Shown here: positions 59,945 through 64,000 of the stretch, one piece after another
How the letters are laid out: each line of letters begins with the position of its first letter
How positions within the stretch are numbered: position 1 is the first letter of the stretch
Origin: Luteolibacter ambystomatis
GTDB lineage: Bacteria; Verrucomicrobiota; Verrucomicrobiia; Verrucomicrobiales; Akkermansiaceae
Assembly (NCBI RefSeq): GCF_018137965.1
Contig: NZ_CP073100.1
Coordinates: 310,001 to 374,000, forward strand
Direction: 5' to 3'
Length of the DNA stretch: 64,000 nt
Notes under the pieces: generated by a model
Seen by the model: the letters and a program-made list of their open reading frames with translations, nothing else
Databases searched by the model: none
What the model was told of the DNA's origin: nothing
Program-made: the position numbers and the translations under genes

Positions 59945-61099
59945 CTATTCGGACGAGAGCTGGCGGCACAGCCACAGCGCCCGCGGATGGTGGAAGAAGG
60001 ATTTCCACAATGAGCCCTTGAGCGTGCTGGTCGGCACGCCATCGCGGCGGAGATAGCCGTACCATTCGCCATGTGCGGGATCTCCGAAGTGCTTGAATGA
60101 CCACTCCCTGCATTTCTCATGCATGACGAGATAGCGGCTTTCGCCGGTCATGCGATGAGCCATCAGGGTGGCGATGAGTGTTTCGTCATGTGGCCACCAG
60201 AACTTCATGTCGTGCCAATATTCCTGGACCGGCTTGCCATGAGCATCGCGGAAATAGAACAGGCCGCCGTACTCCGTATCCCAGCCGCGTTCCCACATCC
60301 AGTCGATCATGTCGCAGGCCATGCGGATGAGTTCGGGATCGTTGTCGCGTCGCCGGGCTTCTTCCAGGATAAACCAGGCGGCCTCGATGGAGTGGCCGGG
60401 ATTGAGGGTGCGCCCGTCGAAGTGGTCGGAAATCGATCCATCCGGCTCCACGAGTTCCATCACCACCTTGAGGCTGGGTTTCACGAAAAGGCGGCGGATG
60501 TCGTCGAGGAAGCGGTCAATCCAGCCGTTCAGTGCCTCATCCGGTCCGAGATGTTTGATGAGTTCCTGCGCGGTGACCAAGCCGATCATGCGGGGGCCGA
60601 TGGCTTCCATCGGCCGGGAACCGGTGAACTTCGGCGGCATCAGTCCGGGGGTGAAGTTCCAGTTTACGAAGTGATCGAACCAATGTCGCGCCTTCTCCGC
60701 TGAATCACGGTCACCTGTCGCTGCCGCATGGGCGGCCCAGGCGATGGCTGCGAAGCTTTCGCTGTAGGCGTAGCGGCGCTTCCTCACCGGAGTGCCGTCC
60801 TGCATAACATGGAAGAACATCCGCCCGTCCTCGGGATCGATGCATTTCTCCTCCAAAAAGCGCAATCCGTTCTCCGCCCACGCCAGCCACTCGGGACGAC
60901 GTTCGTATTCGAGATACAGGGTCAGCAACATCCAGCTCATGCGGCCCTGCACCCAGACGGACTTGTCGTTGTCTACAAGCGTGCCATCGCCATCGAAACA
61001 ATGCAGGAACCCCCCATGCTCGGTGTCGATCGAGCGTGGGAACCAGAACGGAAGACAGTCGTTGAACAACTGGTCGTGATAGAATTCGGCGAGTGTCAC
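59945..61099 (-). CDS. AGE-family epimerase (N-acylglucosamine 2-epimerase)
   Basis: A 384-residue (alpha/alpha)6-barrel enzyme of the family that interconverts GlcNAc and ManNAc. Marks are FWFPRSIDTEHGGFLHCFD near the start, VWVQGRMSWMLLTLY, LNPGHSIEAAWFIL with the catalytic His, and KFWWPHDETLIATLM. The start is taken as GTG at 61099, ten bases after the lyase stop; a GTG at 61165 would overlap that gene. With the lyase it would turn ManNAc from sialic acid into GlcNAc. Confidence 0.88.
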   Translation of the reverse strand: MTLAEFYHDQLFNDCLPFWFPRSIDTEHGGFLHCFDGDGTLVDNDKSVWVQGRMSWMLLTLYLEYERRPEWLAWAENGLRFLEEKCIDPEDGRMFFHVMQDGTPVRKRRYAYSESFAAIAWAAHAAATGDRDSAEKARHWFDHFVNWNFTPGLMPPKFTGSRPMEAIGPRMIGLVTAQELIKHLGPDEALNGWIDRFLDDIRRLFVKPSLKVVMELVEPDGSISDHFDGRTLNPGHSIEAAWFILEEARRRDNDPELIRMACDMIDWMWERGWDTEYGGLFYFRDAHGKPVQEYWHDMKFWWPHDETLIATLMAHRMTGESRYLVMHEKCREWSFKHFGDPAHGEWYGYLRRDGVPTSTLKGSLWKSFFHHPRALWLCRQLSSE

Positions 61100-61109
61100 G
61101 GAGAGGTGA

Positions 61110-62039
61110 TCAGGCGTTGGCAAGGGTGGAGGGCTTTGCTCCCCATTGCTCGAAGCCGAGTTCACGGAGTTTGATCAGCAGGGCATCGACTTGGGCGGTC
61201 GTCGGATTGCCGAGAGGCAGGCGTGCGGGTCCGACTGGAACGCCCAGGCGTGCCATCAGGGCTTTGGCCGTGCCGAGGAAGCCGGTGGCTGCGATCGCGT
61301 CGATCATCTCGATCGATAGCGATTGCAGGCGGCGGGCTTCGGTGAAGTCTCCTTTTTGAAAGGCGGCAATCAGATCGCGATAGAGTTGCGGAGCCCAGTT
61401 GAAGGTGGAGCCCACCGCACCACGGGCGCCGGCGGCGAGTCCCCCGAGCATGGCCTCATCAATGCCGAAGGGCAGATCGAAACGGTCCCCGGCGACTTCA
61501 AGACTGCGGCGGTAGGAAACGAGATCCGGATTGGTGAACTTGATGCCGGCAAGGGTGGGGATGCGGGCCGGGGCATCCACCAGGAATTGCTCCATCGGCA
61601 GCGTCACTCCGGTGAGAACCGGAATGTCGTAGTAGTAGAATGGCGTTTGCGGAGCTTCCCTGGCGATGGCGGCGCACCATTCGATCAGGGATGAAATACT
61701 ACCAGGCTTGTAGTAGGATGGGGCCAGCGCGCTGATGGCGGAAAATCCGAGCGAGCCAGCGTGACAGGCGAGGGTCTTGCAGTCCTCGATGCAGTTTCCA
61801 CCCACATGGGCGATCACCGAGATTCCATTGGCCGGTCCGGCCTCCGCCCATGCGTCGTAGAGCCGGATCTTCTCCGCGCAGGAGAGGGAATGGGATTCGC
61901 CGGTGGAGCCGGTGATGAAGACGGTGCGGATACCTTGGGCTGCCAGAAGGGCGGCCTGGGTGGGGATCACTTCCGGTGCGATGGACCCGTCCGCATGAAA
62001 CGGGGAGTGGGTGGCGGCGACGAGTTCGTGAAGGGACAT
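61110..62039 (-). CDS. nanA: N-acetylneuraminate lyase-like aldolase
   Basis: A 309-residue class I aldolase of the DHDPS/NAL family. TGSTGESHSLS, FYYYDIPVLTG (catalytic Tyr) and LAGIKFTN (Schiff-base Lys) are in place. FYYYDIP and GSTGE are the forms found in sialic acid lyases, which split Neu5Ac to ManNAc and pyruvate. It stands between the MFS transporter and the AGE epimerase, which supports this substrate over other aldols. Confidence 0.88.
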   Translation of the reverse strand: MSLHELVAATHSPFHADGSIAPEVIPTQAALLAAQGIRTVFITGSTGESHSLSCAEKIRLYDAWAEAGPANGISVIAHVGGNCIEDCKTLACHAGSLGFSAISALAPSYYKPGSISSLIEWCAAIAREAPQTPFYYYDIPVLTGVTLPMEQFLVDAPARIPTLAGIKFTNPDLVSYRRSLEVAGDRFDLPFGIDEAMLGGLAAGARGAVGSTFNWAPQLYRDLIAAFQKGDFTEARRLQSLSIEMIDAIAATGFLGTAKALMARLGVPVGPARLPLGNPTTAQVDALLIKLRELGFEQWGAKPSTLANA

Positions 62040-62066
62040 GGTTGGGAACGAATGAAGAACGTTGGA

Positions 62067-63311
62067 TCAATCGGTGGATGCTGTGGCTCCATGCGGACGA
62101 ATCATCAGCACCAGCGCCACGGCGATAGCTGCCATGATCCCGAAGGTGGTGAAGATCAGGGCGGGGGATGAACCGGCGTCGCGCATCGCCCCCACCAGTT
62201 TCACGGCGAGGCCGCCGACGGTCACACTGGCCATGTTCATCAGCCCGTAACCGGTGGCGCGCAGTTCCGGGCGCACGATCTGGCAGAGGATCGGCATGTT
62301 GTTGGCATCGAAGAATCCCCATCCGAGGCCGAAGAGGATCAGGAAGGCGATCGCCACGCCCAGCGACGGCGCATAGCCGATCCCGAAGAGCGCGGGAATG
62401 CACACCGCCATTCCGATCGCGCTTACGAACACATGTCCGCGCGGAGTCAGCCGCGTCCATCGGTCCGCGAGAGTGCTACCGATGACGACTCCTCCGATCG
62501 AAGCCAGTGTGATCCATAAGGTTGCAGAAACTCCGGCTTCTCCTTGGTTGAGATGGAAGGTCTCCGCGAGAAGGGCGGGCATCCAGCTTTTCACCACCCA
62601 GCCGGGCATGGCGGGAAGTGAGAAATACAAGATGAGCAGGATGAACGATCCGATGCCGAAGAGTTGGCGCAGGGACATGAGCACGCCGGGCCGGGGCCCG
62701 CGTGTGGCGTCGGAGAAAACCTTCGGCCCGTTTTTCAGACACAGCAGAAGCACCGCCGCGTAAATCACTCCCGCGAGGCCGAACCAATGGAAGGCGGCGC
62801 GCCAACCGTGGCTGGAGTCCGCGATGTAGCCACCTTGTCCACCGAGGATGATACCGAGATAGATCCCGGACTGATGAATGCCCACGGCGCGCGAACGTGT
62901 GCCACTGCGATGAAAGTCCGCGATCAAGGCCAGTGCCGCGGGAATGTAACACGCCTCGCTGACTCCCATGAGCGCCCGTGCCCACCACATCTGCTGATAG
63001 GTGGTGGCATGTCCCGTCAGCCAGGTGATGGCGGACCACACGCCCAGGCTCACGATGATCACCCATCTCCGGTTGAAACGGTCCGCCACGTAACCACCCA
63101 CCGGACTGAAGAACCCGTAAACGAATAGGAACACCGCCATCAGATCTCCAAAGTGCTCGTTGGTCGCGATGTCCGGTACGCCGGACATGATCGACTGCTT
63201 CATTGTCGAGAAGATCTGGCGGTCCAGGTAGTTCAACAACGCCACCGGCCACAGCAGGGCGACCGTGAGCCATGCCTGACGTGAGGCGTTGTTTGTTGGG
63301 AGATCGGACAT
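62067..63311 (-). CDS. MFS transporter, probably for a sugar acid
   Basis: A 414-residue membrane protein with about 12 membrane helices. Family marks are the first-loop GGYVADRFNRRWVII and the mid-protein GSTLADRWTRLTPRG. It resembles the anion:cation symporter branch (NYLDRQIFSTM at the first helix), which includes NanT-like sialic acid carriers and hexuronate transporters. It lies four bases after the kelch gene and 27 bases before the lyase gene, so sialic acid is the likely substrate. Start ATG 63311. Confidence 0.86.
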   Translation of the reverse strand: MSDLPTNNASRQAWLTVALLWPVALLNYLDRQIFSTMKQSIMSGVPDIATNEHFGDLMAVFLFVYGFFSPVGGYVADRFNRRWVIIVSLGVWSAITWLTGHATTYQQMWWARALMGVSEACYIPAALALIADFHRSGTRSRAVGIHQSGIYLGIILGGQGGYIADSSHGWRAAFHWFGLAGVIYAAVLLLCLKNGPKVFSDATRGPRPGVLMSLRQLFGIGSFILLILYFSLPAMPGWVVKSWMPALLAETFHLNQGEAGVSATLWITLASIGGVVIGSTLADRWTRLTPRGHVFVSAIGMAVCIPALFGIGYAPSLGVAIAFLILFGLGWGFFDANNMPILCQIVRPELRATGYGLMNMASVTVGGLAVKLVGAMRDAGSSPALIFTTFGIMAAIAVALVLMIRPHGATASTD

Positions 63312-63315
63312 GGCT

Positions 63316-64000
63316 TCAGCGATCCGGGTGGAGGATGAAGACCTGGTTGGTGCGGACGCCGGGCCGCACTTCGCCGTTGAAGAAGATCGTGCCGTCCTTC
63401 CAGGGAGCAACCGCAAGTGTGACCGGCGGGGGAAGGGTAAGCATGCCATCCTTGCTCCATGTGCCGGAGACAAGATCGTAGCGATGGACGTCGCGGGCGA
63501 AACCCTTGTGCTCCTCCGGCTTCGCGATACCGACCTGAGTGCCATCGTCACCGGAAACCAGGAGGAGGGAGTGATTCACCACCGGTGCGGGTGTGGCAGC
63601 CCCCACCGCAGGCCGGGGCATGTCGGCGAGTTGCGTCCATCTGCCATCCTTGAACATCCAGGCGTCCTGCAAGTAGGTGCGCTTGGGTTTGCCTTGGTCA
63701 TCGGGTGCCAGCGAGCAACCACCCATGACGAAGAAGGATTCATCGACAGCGGCGGCGGTGGCGAGGATACGGCTCGGAGCAGGCAGTCCCGCCTCCTCCT
63801 TCCAGCCATTCTCCATCGCATCCAGATCCAGCACCCAGTGTTTGGACGAGGCAGTGGTAGAGTCCGGCTTCACGATGCCGCCGCACAGATGCACCTTGCG
63901 GCCGATCATCGCGCCACACATCTGGGCGAGAGGTTCCGGCAGCAGCGGCAGGGCACGGAAACGGGGTGTGGTATCCTCCAGCGTCAGCAGATGGACCTCG
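63316..64000 (-). CDS. nanM: Kelch-repeat protein, NanM-like (N-terminus beyond window)
   Basis: At least 228 codons, open at the right edge. It contains kelch beta-propeller blades, each with a GG pair (LCGGIVKPD, VMGGCSLAPD, and SGDDGTQVGIA). This resembles N-acetylneuraminate epimerase NanM, which converts alpha to beta sialic acid in the periplasm, and kelch sialidase-like proteins. Which of these is not settled by the visible part. It is the first visible gene of the catabolic operon. Confidence 0.72.
   Translation of the reverse strand, partial: EVHLLTLEDTTPRFRALPLLPEPLAQMCGAMIGRKVHLCGGIVKPDSTTASSKHWVLDLDAMENGWKEEAGLPAPSRILATAAAVDESFFVMGGCSLAPDDQGKPKRTYLQDAWMFKDGRWTQLADMPRPAVGAATPAPVVNHSLLLVSGDDGTQVGIAKPEEHKGFARDVHRYDLVSGTWSKDGMLTLPPPVTLAVAPWKDGTIFFNGEVRPGVRTNQVFILHPDR

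Noticed and set aside
1..64000. CRISPR arrays, prophage, insertion sequences with transposase
   Set aside because: No regularly spaced repeats, phage structural genes or transposase-like proteins were seen on either strand.

Overview
The window looks like chromosome from a Gram-negative member of Verrucomicrobiota, probably Verrucomicrobiales near Luteolibacter or Haloferula. The evidence is combined rather than single. The DNA is GC-rich and has lpxB and lnt, so there is an LPS and lipoprotein outer membrane. There is also a PEP-CTERM protein, secreted proteins with verrucomicrobial-style C-termini, bactofilins, a Tat-exported Gfo/Idh/MocA oxidoreductase, a long Lys/Ala- and Arg-rich Rho extension, and weak Shine-Dalgarno sequences. 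Placement is inference from gene content; no rRNA or tRNA gene was seen.

Layout. 1-35 kb is mostly housekeeping. It holds a nucleotidyltransferase fragment, an esterase next to a lysyl-phosphatidylglycerol-type fusion enzyme, and a CorA-like transporter. A non-coding stretch with DnaA-box-like sequences follows, then yebC-rho, mdh, thiG, metG, a TPR gene with a PpiD/SurA-like foldase, and nadA. After these come a collagen-like secreted protein, a bactofilin pair with a YfgM-like TPR protein, lpxB, a His-rich lipoprotein and a RibD-like reductase. The stretch ends with a glutaredoxin, two near-identical DAHP synthases flanking an amidohydrolase and a GNAT, tlyA, lnt and an ArgA-like protein.

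35.4-59.2 kb is the accessory centrepiece. It is a co-directional cluster running TpsB (FhaC/ShlB) transporter, ExbB-like channel fused to DUF2341 and LamG-like domains, ExbD, TonB-like protein, porin, coiled-coil periplasmic protein, PpiC-type chaperone, and a 3950-residue filamentous-haemagglutinin-like TpsA exoprotein. Three secreted proteins follow: two paralogues with different C-termini (one PEP-CTERM) and a PstS-like binding protein. The simplest reading is a two-partner secretion system with its own proton-motive-force energiser and periplasmic escort factors. That coupling is inferred from gene order.

59.9-64 kb, on the minus strand, is a sialic-acid-type catabolic operon: kelch NanM-like protein (cut by the window edge), MFS transporter, NanA-like lyase and AGE-family epimerase. 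Rho-independent terminators are visible after many genes, and several palindromic repeat elements lie between genes.
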